A stretch of DNA of 64,000 bases from Gnetum montanum (Eukaryota > Streptophyta > Gnetopsida > Gnetales > Gnetaceae), in contig MNCI01014802.1 of assembly GCA_015680685.1 (NCBI GenBank), forward strand, positions 19,639 to 83,638, given 5' to 3'. This document shows, piece after piece, positions 12,830 to 24,333 of the stretch. The notes under the pieces were generated by a model. It did not search any database. It was not told the origin of the DNA and was given only the letters and a program-made list of their open reading frames with translations. The first letter of the stretch is position 1, and each line of letters starts with the position of its first letter. The position numbers were made by a program, and so were the translations under genes.

Positions 12830-13450
12830 GATCATTTAATGTTGTAATTCTAATATTGTTGTTGCTGCTAGCCCCAACTTGAATTTCAAGGGTTTTATCT
12901 TGAAACTCCACTTCTGATCTTCATTCAATATTGATATTGTTAATAGATAGTAAAAATAGGTTATCCCCATGAATCACAATTTCTCCATCCCCATAAGACA
13001 AGTGAATCTTATCATGACAAGATTGTTGAAAGTTTAGTTAATCATGGCCTTCCTAAGATTAAGTTAAAACTAGGGAGTTGGTAGATGTGGGGACTTGTTC
13101 CCTAGCTACAAAGTCTAATGAGATGGAATCTTGTACTGCTATCCATGATCCATTGAATGACTTGAGCATGAAGGTAGAGGTCTCCTAGATGTTTTCAATT
13201 AGGCCTAATTGCTCAATACTAGTAAATGGTATTACGTTAGTTGTCACTCTATCATTCATATGAACACAATGAATCTTACACTTGCTAACATGTATGGTAA
13301 TGAGGAGAGGGGCACATAGCACTTCTCCATTGTGGAAAGTATTCTTTACTTCACTATCATGAAAGGTAAGTGATTTGACACATGCCTTTCCTACATGAAG
13401 ATGGCATGATGACCAAGTGAATGGATTCATCATTAGTAGGAATGTATTTA
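12830..13450 (-). pseudogene. Tat-family protease relic
   Basis: A minus-strand segment (13433-13185) contains HVSKCKIHCVHMND followed by RVTTNVIPF and IEQLGLIENI. This aligns with the retropepsin region of the two younger Tat copies (VHVDDGAVTNVVP...IEQLGL and VHMDDGTTTNVIP...VDRLGL). The FHDSEVK-like stretch just before it also matches. The catalytic D-x-G is here N-D-R, so the relic is inactive. The segment continues towards 12830 with a linker resembling the outer copy. It lies directly downstream of the gag relic, as in a gag-protease polyprotein. Confidence 0.7.
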
Positions 13451-13539
13451 GTCATGAGAATAGAGGTCAATAATATAACTAGTACCATCCTATGAGTAGA
13501 GGAGGTCATGACTAGATCCTAAAAGCTCAATGATGTGTT

Positions 13540-16280
13540 CTTCTGCTTTAAGGAGAGCCTAACTTATTTCATTATTGTGAGGAATTATTTCTCATTGACA
13601 TGTGATTTTTCAATTGTGGTGGTTTTAACTTACTCCATCTTGCCTAAGATTATTAGTTCAAGTTTCAATGTGTGTGTGGACCACTTGCTTGTATCTAGCT
13701 TGTGGCTCTCCCTTGGTTGATTGGTTGATGCATGTTAAGTAGTGGTGTTTACGAGAAAGGCTAATCTTAATGGAGGCTTCTAGAGTTTAACTTGCTTCCA
13801 AGTCTTTGCTTATTTGTTATCTTTAGTAGGATTAGTTTTTGGTTTGACAATAGGTTATTTTCATCACTGTTGTGGTGACTTCTTGTTACTTGGTAATGAC
13901 ATTGTTGAGATATTGACAATAATAAGTGTGCATTGGTTACAAGTTATTATAGGTTTTCTTGTGGATGATAAAGGAACCCTAATAACAAATGGTCTGCTAG
14001 CTTTTGTAGGAATAATGATACTTTTTTTAGGTCATGAAGTTGTTGCCATTGAATATGAAACACATATAATAAAAGGCTTTTCAGGGACCAACGGTGACGG
14101 TACCCTTATGATGAAGGGGGTTTTAGGCTGTATCTTCTAGGATTGAGTGCTAGCCAAGGGGACTTTGATAACTAATGGTTCACTATGGAAACTAGACCAA
14201 TTGGATGTTGTTAACAAGACTATGGTGTAAGGGCCATTGTTAGTTTTGAAGGGTTGGATTTGTTCAGCACTAGCTCTCCACAATCAATCATCTTCTAAAG
14301 ATCATCTTTTAAGGTTAAGTAGAAGTCAATGTCATGACCAACAAGTTGATGATAATGGCAAAATATGTTAAGCTTGAAGTACTTTGGTAGTTTTGGATCA
14401 TACTTGGTTACTATTGTTCAATCTCTAGATATTTCACATAGATGATTATCTCCTACAACCTTTTCAAAGAATTACTTATGTTGAATACAATTTTAGGAGC
14501 TCAGATGGTTTCATAGGTAACTTTGTATATTTAGACATGCCCTTATGCTCAAAGGTTGGTTCTGTTTGGTTGGAATCATATGAAATGGATGGTTGAGATT
14601 GGATAAAAGATATGCTGGGTTGTGGTGTTCTTCATTTCTTCATTTATTTAGTATCTATTACTATGGAGGCTACAGTTGCTTGTGTTGGCTTAGCCTTATC
14701 CCTATCCCTGTTTGTATATTCAATTTTGTAGGCCACATAGGTTGGATTATTGCTTGCATCAACAACCTCCTCAATGTTCTTAATTTATGAGAAGGCTTGG
14801 CTAAGTGATTGAGGTTCTAAGTAGTATAGTTTTAACTTGAAAATATCATTAAACACCCTTTTAAAAATGGCTAGCATATGGATCTCAAAGATGGGCTCTA
14901 GAATCTCATTAAGTGTTGCATTCCATCTCTTAATAAACCTTTGAATTGGTTCAAGTGGTCCCTACCTCACTTTCATGAGTTGATTCAAGGTTGTATCAGG
15001 CTTTAGGTTGTATTTGAAGTGGTTCATAAATTGGATTAGCAAGTCATTAAGAAAGGAAATGGAACATCTAGGCAATGTGCGATACTAGTCAAGAGCATTT
15101 CCTAATAGAGACATAGAAAAGATACATAGCACTATGTGTGGCCAATCTTGTAACAAAAGACACTCAAAGTGAAAGATGATAAGGTGTGCATTTACATTAC
15201 CTTTACCATTGTAATTGGTGAACAAGGGGATTAGGATGCCTATAGGTAGTGTTATTTGACAGATGGCTGAGTTAATTGGATCATCTTGGTAAAAGTTCAT
15301 GACTTTTACCATTTGGATGGTATTTTCTTTGAGCTTTTGTAGCTACTTAGTAAGGTTTTTTATCATTTAGAAGGATTGATCTAGGCTTTGTGGACCTCCT
15401 AAGGGCTACACTGGTTGTTGGATAATTTGTAGCTGTGGTTGTGAAGTAGAAAATGGTATGGTCTACAAGGGTCATGTGGCTATCATTGTAGGGGGGTTTA
15501 AATATAGAGAAGGATGTTTGCACAAGGATATGGAACATTTAAGAAGTATTGGGCACAAATGGATTATGTTCAAAATGTGGAATTTAAATTTTAGAAGCAA
15601 AAATAGATGAGACTGTATAGGGCTAGGACATCGATGAGATGGCTAGCAAAGGTTGTGGCACTAAGGAAAATGGTGTTGAGGTAAAAATAGAAGAAAACAA
15701 AAAAGTGTGTTATGAAATTTAATTTATAGATGTTACAAAAGGAGCTTCATTTTTTACCAAGATAGAGGGCACAAAGATGAACATGATTACTTCAGGAATG
15801 GATCACTACAAAAGGTCCCCCTAAGTGCGTAATCATCTCATAATAAGTCCTAAACTCATCTAGCACATCTTGGTCTTACTCTAGTTTAGGATTTTCACTC
15901 ACTTCCACCTCATTATCAACCTCTACCAATTGTACTAGCATGTGCACATAAGATTTTGTCAACTCAATATGGTCATAGAGGGAGGGAATGCACTCCATTT
16001 TGTTCTTATGGATCATTTCAAACTCGCACTTGCAGTTCAATTCTTTGTGCGGGATATGCAAACCAGCTTGTATCTTCAAATATATGAAATTATATTAATC
16101 CTCATTTATGTTCATATATAAGGGATTTTGGTAGACATTCCTAATGGTTTGATGATGTTTAACAATGGCTAGGTCTTTGGGATCATAGATGTGAGTCGAT
16201 TTTTGGTTTAAGGCCATGTCGACAATGTCCTTAAGCAATATATTAGATACAAAAGGCATAAATAAGTGTAGATCCAAGGT
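13540..16280 (-). pseudogene. Tat-family gag relic
   Basis: Minus-strand pieces match gag of the younger Tat copies in order. The N-terminal segment KIQAGL...FIPSPYD-like lies at 16079-15876. The capsid core beginning MNFYQDDPIN, with YNGKGNVNAHL and WPHIVL, lies at 15312-15085. The zinc-knuckle-like CHYHQLVGHDIDFY lies at 14375-14281. The C-terminal tail at 14190-13850 has repeats PLVIKVP, PFIIRVP, PFIICVS and PFVIRVP. Stops and frameshifts are frequent. This is an older copy of the same family, in reverse orientation to the nest at 22-50 kb. Confidence 0.8.
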
Positions 16281-16883
16281 ATTAGTAGATATAGTATGTA
16301 GTGTAGTTATCTATTACAATATAAAAATTGGAATAGCATAAATGAGATTGTAATTATGACTATAATTGTAAATGCAAAAACAGTGTAGAAACTATAATAG
16401 CATAAATGAAATTGCAACTCTAACTATAACTATAAATGCAAAAATTAAAGAATGAGATAGCTTAACTAGAAACCTAGTATATTAAATGTAGAATTTTAAA
16501 CATAGGATGGCAACATTGGGATAAAATGTCAAAATGACTATAGTGTATTTGAGACAACATTGAGAAAAAACGAGAAAATGGCTACAATGTATTTATTCCC
16601 ATGCATTTTTGGAAACACTGGGAACAAAGAAAAAAACACAGCATATTTTGAGGATTCAAGAGATCTAAAAACATTATGCTTGAGAGTTGGACTACATAGG
16701 GGATACTTATGGCTAGGCTTAAATTTTTGATACTAAAAATCATAAACAAGATAGTAAAAATAAAAAATTCCAGTATCAAAGATCACTCAAAATTAGCTCA
16801 TATTCACTAAACACACTATTGTGAAATAGCTAAAATAGGAAAATAGTATTTACACCCAAGTTTGGGTGAAAAAATCAAGTAGA
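16281..16883 (-). other. Leader region of the minus-strand Tat relic
   Basis: Lies between the gag relic and its primer-binding site. It is AT-rich and no open frame is supported. The younger copies have a leader of 230 to 510 bases at the same place. Confidence 0.5.
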
Positions 16884-16902
16884 GGCCCTTCTTCTAGTGC
16901 CA
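16884..16902 (-). other. Primer-binding site of the minus-strand Tat relic
   Basis: Minus strand reads TGGCACTAGAAGAAGGGCC. It is one base different from the site of the outer Tat element (TGGCACTAGAAGGAGGGC at 23943) and close to that of the inner element (TGGCGCTAGAAGGAGGG at 25580). This fixes the orientation and 5' end of the relic. The priming tRNA is not the initiator Met type, and I have not identified it. Confidence 0.85.
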
Positions 16903-16909
16903 AAAAACT

Positions 16910-18060
16910 ATAGTAAAGGAAAAAATTAAGCTAGAAATCAAATTGGTCCATGTGAAAAAGTTTCACCTCAAGATCCACAAGCCTTAAAAAGGATCTAAGA
17001 TACCTTAGGTAGTTTGGTTGATTACGTAAGCATTTATAATTCTTTTACCAAGTGAAATAGGGGAAAACAAGCCATTAAACAAGCAAATAATGGATCTAAC
17101 ATTCGATTTATGAAAAGTGAGAGAGAGACGAAAATAAGATGTGGCCAAAAATAAATTGCAAACTTTGTATTAAATGCTATAAAAATTCTATGAAATAGGT
17201 TTGGAAGGTATATATCTATTGGCTTTTACAACCTAAGAGTACAAGATAGTTTAGATATCTCTCTAAAATTGTTGTCTAAGATCTAGTGCAAGTAGGTAGT
17301 GTGTGCCTTGTAATTGATTTGTATTTGTCTATCTCAATCCATCTACTCTTGGGGGAAAATTGCAACTAGTTCTCTGTACTCATTAGAATCAGCACTATGA
17401 AAGGAATCTCTAAAGATCATAAGAAGTCTCTCTATGTTAACAAGATTTCCAACAACATTTTTGGTTATTTTCATGGTCCAAAATTGGAACATTTTTATCA
17501 TGAATGTTTTTTATTGGAATAAATTTGATCACAACATTTTTGGCAATGCATTTGATAATTACAAGCTCAATTATGCTATTTTGGTGTAATGCACATTCCA
17601 TTTGACATTTTGTGCCATGAATTACATCTTACAATGTAAAAATGTCTTTGGATTTTGACAAAATAGGATTAGAAAGTGAAATGTTTGAAGGGAAATCAAG
17701 GCATTTATATTTGCTCCTAAATCCAATTAAAATTACAACTAAGATTTGGCTAAAATGTTTTATTTTTTATAATTGAAACTTTCTTTAAGATGTTTTAGGG
17801 CCTTCTATCATCTTCATATTTTACCTGATCATTTCCCCTTTGGTTTTAGTCATGTTCCTCCTTGTCAAGGCTAGACAATGAAAAGGATCATGAGGATGGA
17901 GAGCTAGGAAAGTTATGCTAGCTTGCTCTCTTTCTATAATCCCTTGGTTTTTCTCTTGCCTGATGAATAGAAGACCTTGGTCTTGAGGTTTTTTGGTTTT
18001 GGATCTAGTTCTTCCATTGTCTTAATTGCTTGCCAAGGTTAAATGTAGCAATTGGTGAAT
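16910..18060 (-). repeat. Probable 5' LTR of the minus-strand Tat relic
   Basis: Position next to the primer-binding site implies the 5' LTR. The LTR edge in the minus strand (TTTACTA then a short T-run) resembles TTACA plus spacer in the outer element. The far edge is uncertain and no matching second LTR was found in the window, so the length is an estimate. Confidence 0.4.
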
Positions 18061-18663
18061 TATGTTCTTTTCATTTAAGGAAGAAAGGCCTTGGCATTAA
18101 GATTACCCAAATGGATATTCAATTTTTTCCCTTTCTAACTGTGATACTGGTGTGATCAAAATCTTTTCATCCTTGGAGGCTTCATGGTGGGCCTCTATGG
18201 GTTGATAATCTTTGAAGAAGTGGTCTATCACTTGGTACTCCAAGACTACAGGTTTGAGCTCCAACTTCATTAGTATTGTCATGAACATTGAGGGAACACC
18301 ATGATCAAGTGACAACATAATGTTGTCTACTAGGTCCCTCCACCATAGTTACTCATCCTAGTAAAGGATGAAAGTGAATTCTAGATAGTATGGATCTAGA
18401 TGGATTTAGAAAACCTTAAGTTATTGGGTTATTTATCTACATTTTACTTTATCCTATCATAATACTTTGTAGAATTATTAGCATGTGGGTAATTATCCCT
18501 AAGAGAAGAAGACATCTCTTATTATATTCTTATAGTGTGTCTTAAATAAAATATTGTTATCTTCCTAGTAATGGTACATTATATTCCTACAATGATCTTT
18601 TATTATTTAATTATCTAAAACACTTAGTGCACAATAGAGTTTTCCTAGAAATAGCATCAATGG
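18061..18663 (-). pseudogene. Fragment of leader and gag of an Athila-like element
   Basis: Lies directly inside the minus-strand LTR that starts at 18664. At about 18645-18661 the minus strand reads TTGATGCTATTTCTAGG, a decayed version of the Athila-type primer-binding site TTGGCACCGTTGCCAAGG seen at 60276-60293. Farther in, 18318-18103 holds a 71-codon minus-strand frame of unknown similarity, in the place where gag begins in the element at 60.2 kb. The gag assignment rests on position only. Confidence 0.35.
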
Positions 18664-19570
18664 TGAGTAGTGACTGTTCCCTACATCCATCCATATGAAT
18701 CACAATAGCATACACATGAATCAGTTAAATTCTTTAGAGCCTTTGAGTGGCTAATATCTTAGATAATTAAACATTATGTGGTTGGTCATTATCTTCCCAA
18801 TCATTACTTGTGTTAGCTCCATTCGTATGATTAAGTGTGATTAAGACATAAGATTTTTGTGTCTTTATTATTTATTCTTATTAAAATATTAAAGTAATTA
18901 AGATACTAATTTTTAGTTAACTATGAAATTAAGAGTAATCTAAACTATCCTACGCATAGAGCATCTATTCCCATTTTTTATACCCATCTTGAGGCTATAC
19001 TAATACTACGATGTTACCAAGTGTTTAATATTGGGCATATCAAGTATCCACTACTAGGATTATCAAGTATTAATATAACATGTTCAAAGTGGTCATACTC
19101 TCATTTTTAAGGAATAAAATATTAATTTCCTAACTACTAGAAAGTAAAGTACTTAAAATAGGCTACGTGCTACTCCAAGTACTGCAATGAAAGAAATTAA
19201 TCTTAATTTTTTTACCATCATGTAGAAGTGTTCAAGTACATGCATTCTAATGAAACTCTATTCAATCAACTCAATCCATGTTGTGGGAACTAAGAGAGAA
19301 TTTTTAATAATTTTGGATAAGGTCTACAAAAGTAAACTAGAAGAGCTTCACTACACAAATGATCAAAGGTGCCATAAATGTAGATGGTACATGCATTTAT
19401 ATAGGCTTTGAGTGAATCAGCATAAATGCATATGCACCAATAGATCCAAGGATGCATTAATGGGGTTGTGTCTATGGGCATGCATCAATGCAATTAACTA
19501 ACTCAGACTTTTATCACTCAGAATACCAAGTAGCCAATCATATATCCAAATGCTACAAACTAATAGAGTT
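18664..19570 (-). repeat. Athila-like LTR, minus orientation
   Basis: Starts TGAGTAG, like the LTR at 60298, and shares with it and the copy at 54775 the blocks ATATGAATCAC, AGATCTAAACTA-like, TTACCAAGT and a late TATA box (CTATATAAATGC on the minus strand near 19400). It is decayed. Its sister LTR was not found, so it is either a solo LTR or the 5' LTR of the fragment to its left. The right edge is approximate. Confidence 0.6.
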
Positions 19571-20840
19571 CTAGCTCCAAAAGGAAAAATTCATGGAAGC
19601 TTACCATGAAGCTTTCAAAGGAAAAGAGACACCAATTCCACTAACATTGTAGTTAAAGAAGGAAAACATCAATTATCCTTTAGGTTGATCTCAATGTTAA
19701 GATCCTCCACCCTTCAATGGAGATGACACAAACCATTAGTGATTGCACTCAACCTTGATAAGTAACTAAGGAAAGAAGAGAGCTAGATTCAAAATGAGGA
19801 CTTCAAGATCAAGGTCTTCCACCTACCAAACCAAAGAATAATAAAGGGGCTAGATAAGAAGAGAAAGCTACATTAACTCTCATAACATTTCATCCTCATA
19901 TTCTTCTTCATCATCAATCTCTAACAAGGGGGAATGTTACCATGACCAAGGAAGGAATAATCATAGATAAGGTGAAGATAAAAGAAAACTCAATCATAGA
20001 GATTGAAGAGGAGAACATAGATAAGGACAAGAAGAAGGGGAGAAACACCAAGAAATAAGGCATAACATGAAACACCATATGAGGCATGGTAATGACATGG
20101 ATCATGATGAATACGATGCATATGATAAACTATTTCTTGGTACTAGAAGCATGATTAACCTTGAGAAGGTAGTCTATAGTCCTACTAGGCATTAGACAAA
20201 ATGTCAAATTAAACAGCTAAATATGAACATCTCTAAGTTTGAAGGGGAATACAATGTTGATCCTGAAGATCATTTTAAAGCCTTTCATGATGCATATATC
20301 TTGCAAAACATTAAGAATGATTGGAAAAGCTTCAAACTTTTCCTCAAGATACTTATCAAAGAAGCTGAAAGTTGGTACCAATTCTTGGAAGTAGAATTTA
20401 TCTAAAGGTGGAGTATGATGTTAAAGTTATTCAATGATAAGTACCAAACATACTCCAAAGTATCCAATCTAAGAAAAAAAATTTAAGGATGGTTATAAAG
20501 TAATAATGAATCTCTTAATGTAGTCTTGGGTAGGTAATATTCTTTATTACATGAATGTCCAGGTCATGGTTTCTCTCAAATGGAATAACTTTACCACATC
20601 ATAGATGGGCTCAAAAATAAAACTTGGGAAATACTTAGGACCTATACCCAAGGAAGAATATTAGAAATGAAATCCCATTGAATAAAAATACTAATTTATT
20701 AGGTATCAAAGGAAGAAGAAGAGTTGAAGAAAAGGAAAAGTGTGGAGAAGGATAATAGAGACATCTTTCTCCACAAATAGGAGGTCTACCTCTATGGACT
20801 AGACAAGGGAACACTATTAGGGAACGTTTTGTAGTGAAAA
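19571..20840 (+). pseudogene. gag relic of the old plus-strand Athila-like host element
   Basis: The best stretch, 20223-20402, contains ISKFEGEYNVDPEDHFKAFHDAY and WYQFLEVEFI, and continues past a stop with RWSMMLKLFNDKYQTYSK and NLRKKI. It matches the minus-strand gag at 59.3-59.6 kb (NLQAFHDACMFYNIE, CYKSLRPNSIRQWSTMLEIF, KRYQTYKK). This is the conserved capsid core of plant gypsy gag. Upstream, an acidic/basic N-terminal region contains stops. Several nonsense codons and frameshifts make it inactive. It is the 5'-most recognisable part of the element that runs to 62871 across two insertions. Its own 5' LTR was not recognised. Confidence 0.7.
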
Positions 20841-21869
20841 ACCTTATTGATCCAAAAAAATTTTACTAAAATTTTAGCTAAGGTTAATAATATTTTAAAC
20901 TCTATTAATGAGAAGTTCCAAACTACATTAAAGATTATGGAGAAGGAAAAATAGGGAAGAGCCAAAGATAAAGATAGAAGAAAAAAGAAGGGTACAAGAA
21001 GGGACTATTATCATTAGAAATGTAAAGTTACAGTAGTTGATGAGGTTGTAAAATCTAAATTAGAAGATGAAGCATTTGACATCTACTAGTATGAACATCA
21101 AAAGGATTGTTTCCTAATCCTGTCATAGTTATAGGAGTCTAGGATTTATTCCTTAAACATAAAAGTCATTAATAGGTAAGCACCTAGGAGGTTTCCTTAT
21201 CTTCTAGACAAATACAAGCAATAGTTCCACCAACAATAGTATTATCCAAGTGGAATGTCATCTTAACCTTAAGACTACCATTAGTAGTGGCATAACCCAT
21301 GGCCATGGGATATGCCATCACTAAGGCAATAATATCCTTATAGACAGCTAGACCCATATGGATACTATGTCCAACAACATGTATCAGCAAGTGGCTTCAC
21401 CATTCATACATTTGCCCATTACTATTATCCTGTATAAGACAATAGACCTGCTACTTCACAAGTTTAATCTCCTTACACTTATGCTCATTACCATGCATAA
21501 TACACCTTCATAGCTTTGTTTCCTGCACCACCAATGTAAGGTGAAATACATTTACAACCTCAATAATGAAATCCCATAAGAGCTGTAAACTTATCGGTGG
21601 ATGATAACTCAACTTCTTTTGAGTGCAAGCCTTAGAAAAGTCCATTCTTTAGGTCTAATAGTTCATCAAAACTACCATAGACATTTATAGATATAAAATC
21701 TATCCAAACTATCCTTGGAATATCTAATAGGAAGCCTTTAAACTAAAAATTCCAAAATGTCCAAAATATCATGCTAATGCATGCAATCACAAATTGAAGA
21801 AAGACGGGTCATTTTTTCAAGAAAATAATTGATCCAGGAAGTCCCCTAATTTATTTGCAAATTGCAAGA
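20841..21869 (+). other. Decayed gag C-terminal / linker region of the host element
   Basis: Lysine-rich and stop-rich sequence between the gag core and the protease remnant. Fragments such as a coiled, glutamate/lysine-rich segment near 20700-20960 resemble the corresponding segment at 58.7-59.0 kb. No separate gene is seen. Confidence 0.35.
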
Positions 21870-22339
21870 ACTGAGCCATGGAAGGCTCTACTAGACCCAA
21901 GTTACAATGTCAATATGATTTTGCAAGAGATGTACTAAGCATGAAATTTACCTCCATTAAAGAAATAAAACATCCAATTAGAGCTTGTAGACTAATCCAT
22001 CATTATTTCATTAGGATTGATGAAGAACATTATGATCATCATCAGTGGTTGATCATACTTAGTTAATTTCTTGGTGATCCACATTGATAACTATAATGGA
22101 GACTACCCAATAATTATGGAAAGAGCTTGATTAAGTACCATTAATTCCAAGATTTGGATTAGAGGCATCACCATGGAAATTTTCAAAGAAAATGAATTTG
22201 GAAAGATTGAGAAGAACAAACTTCCATGCCTTGTGTACAATAACACAAGGTGCAATTGCATATAGAAAATATGGGTAATTAGAAGTATAAATATCATAAC
22301 ATGTAAAATGTGTGCTAAACTAGAAAATATTTAAATATT
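21870..22339 (+). pseudogene. Protease remnant of the old Athila-like host element
   Basis: Around 22070-22160 one frame reads VIHIDNYNGDYPIIMERA, a stop, then LSTINS. This resembles the C-terminal end of plant gypsy retropepsins (YNIIMGRAWL...), with W changed to a stop by G-to-A. The active-site part upstream is not recognisable. The remnant ends exactly at the target duplication of the outer Tat element, and RT sequence of the same family resumes at about 50150. Confidence 0.5.
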
Positions 22340-22344
22340 CTTGT
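22340..22344 (+). repeat. Target-site duplication, left (CTTGT)
   Basis: CTTGT directly precedes TGAAACAC, the first bases of the outer Tat LTR. An identical CTTGT follows the last base of the right LTR at 50141. A 5 bp duplication is normal for gypsy integrases. Confidence 0.9.
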
Positions 22345-23936
22345 TGAAACACTGTAGAAATTGTGAATTGGCCTCAGGCAAAGATTCGCGATTCAGGCAG
22401 AGGTTTGTGACGGCAATCTAGAAGGCAGAATGAAGCAAAGAGGCGCACAGCATCCAGTCTCCGAGTTTCTAACAGACTTTCAATTTTACTATTTTTTCTG
22501 TCTTTATGCTACATTACGCAACATAGCATAATGATGCTTAGCGTAATTCTGCTTAACATAGTTTGACATCAGAAGGTAACTTACTTCAGAAAATTTGGTG
22601 AAGCTTAAGGCCTAAGTAGCATAATATGCGACTTCTCACATATTCGGCTAAGTCTTTTGCTCAGGGCCAAAGTTTATGCTCCGTTACACATAGCAGCGTA
22701 ATGAGCTTCAAAGAAGATAAAGCCAGAATACAAGGAAGAGCTACAGATTGATTTCTTTTCTTTGCAGATTGGTCGCTTTATGCTTATTATGCTACACAGC
22801 GTGGGCAAGCATAATTCATTGTAAAGTTGACCATTTTTTTTACGCTCTATTACACTTTGCGGTGTAAATAAGTGTGAAACAGTTGGCATCAACTACTCCC
22901 ATGTTCTATTATGCTCTGCCATGCGACGTAGTGTAAACGAGTGTAACACAGGGGAAAGCCGGTTAAAGCAGTTACGCATTTGCTATCCACACACACAATA
23001 CGCTGATGAGTGTATTGTGCGTAATCATGAAGCAGCTTTGGCAAAAGTGTTGACAGCGTACACTTCTCCTTCTCCCGGAAATGTGACGTGACATGGCCAA
23101 TTTCAATATAAAGTTTACCAGGTCAATGGTATTTTGAAAGTTTGGGACATGTGTCATCGAGGCCATACTTTCTTTGCATGTTGTCAAACTTATAAATACT
23201 CCAGTTAACGAAGAAACAAACCCCCCGACATCTGCAACTTTTGGCAACATCACCTTCTAGCAGAGACAGAAGACATCTTGCTTGAGCATTGGCAGCAAGA
23301 GCAATCAGTCCTTTGGTGAAAACACAGCTCTCTCCATTGGCGATCGTTGGCAGTTTTGAGCAGAGACTACCTAAGGTGAAAGGAGCAGAACAGAGATCGA
23401 AGGATCATCTGGTGCGGTTTGCGAGTTCTATTGATCAGAAACAGTTGATCGATAGACATTAGAGCTTGACCTTCCTTGCATCCCATCTCTGGTCTACTAG
23501 GTAGATCGAACTCCATTCTGCACTCCTTGTCGAACAGTTTTCTTATTATTTTGTGTATGTTTCGCATAAGATAAGCGGGGCTTTTCCATTGGAAATTTCT
23601 ATACAATATACCTGGTTTTCGGGTCAAAGTATAGATCTAGAAATCATGCATTTCTCATAAATCCAATTCTCCTTGTCGTGTTAACGTTGTCATTATTGCA
23701 ATTTATCTACTTCATTCTCCTTTCCCTTCGTGATTTATCAAATCAAATCGTTCCACAAAAAACCTATAATCTTCGTCGATTTACTGATTAAGTAAGTCCC
23801 TGTCTGATCGACAAGACCGTTCAGGGCACTGTGGATTCGTTTTCTCCAGCACAGCCCTCACATAGATCCATGGTTAAAACTGTGTACACGGATTTTGTTT
23901 GGTATTTTCCAGTTATCGACATTTTCCATCGTTACA
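22345..23936 (+). repeat. 5' LTR of the outer Tat element
   Basis: 1592 bases, TGAAACAC at the start and GTTACA at the end. From 22554 it aligns with the right LTR over 1383 bases with the same total length and only substitutions visible, many of them C/T or G/A. U3 carries many AGCGTA/TACGCT words and an imperfect inverted repeat at 22994-23019. A TATA box (TATAAATA) lies at 23191-23198. The ACATGTGTC 45 bases upstream is the decayed form of the G-box in the right LTR. Confidence 0.9.
23191..23198 (+). promoter_or_regulatory. TATA box of the outer Tat 5' LTR
   Basis: TATAAATA in a conserved context (ACTTATAAATACTCCAG) present in both LTRs. It would place the transcript start about 30 bases downstream, which makes the downstream 700 bases R plus U5. 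Confidence 0.7.
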
Positions 23937-23942
23937 GTTTTC

Positions 23943-23959
23943 TGGCACTAGAAGGAGGG
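23943..23959 (+). other. Primer-binding site of the outer Tat element
   Basis: TGGCACTAGAAGGAGGG starts six bases after the LTR end. It is nearly the same as the sites at 25580 (inner) and 16902 (minus-strand relic). The first bases TGGC with the long purine tail are not the initiator-Met type. The tRNA was not determined. Confidence 0.85.
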
Positions 23960-24184
23960 CTAGGCTCAAATTCGTATTTCTACAGGTAGCCCTGTAAGTG
24001 ATCTATACCAACGTATCCAAGACGTAAACGTAATACCTCTACAAAAGTTTACGAAATCGTGCAGTGTAGATCGGTCATAGTAACGATTCCTTTGGAATCC
24101 TACAGGGTAGAAAGCCTAATCACGACCTTCTTTATCCATCGCTTTCTAGATCTAGTCACTTGTCCCCGTTAATCTACTTGACCA

Positions 24185-24333
24185 ATGGATTCTGCATACA
24201 CAACCATGATTACCACTTACTCGGGTGCCACATCTGTGAATCCCATCGTCGTCACTGGACCAGCCTCTAGTGTCATAGGACCTCAGGGACTATCGCATCG
24301 TTCGTTGAGCTTACAAGCCAAAGACCCCGTATT
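24185..24333 (+). pseudogene. Start of outer Tat gag, interrupted by the inner element
   Basis: An open frame begins MDSAYTTMITTYSG and reaches LSLQAKDPVF, where the inner element enters. The last residues align with the N-terminal SLRLQGRDP of the inner gag, so this is the authentic gag N-terminus. It continues at 41644 after the inner element. The 85 or so residues expected between the two parts are lost or lie in the gap. Confidence 0.85.
24329..24333 (+). repeat. Target-site duplication of the inner element, left copy (GTATT)
   Basis: The five bases before TGAAACACC. The right copy would fall inside the gap near 41585-41589 and cannot be checked. Confidence 0.6.
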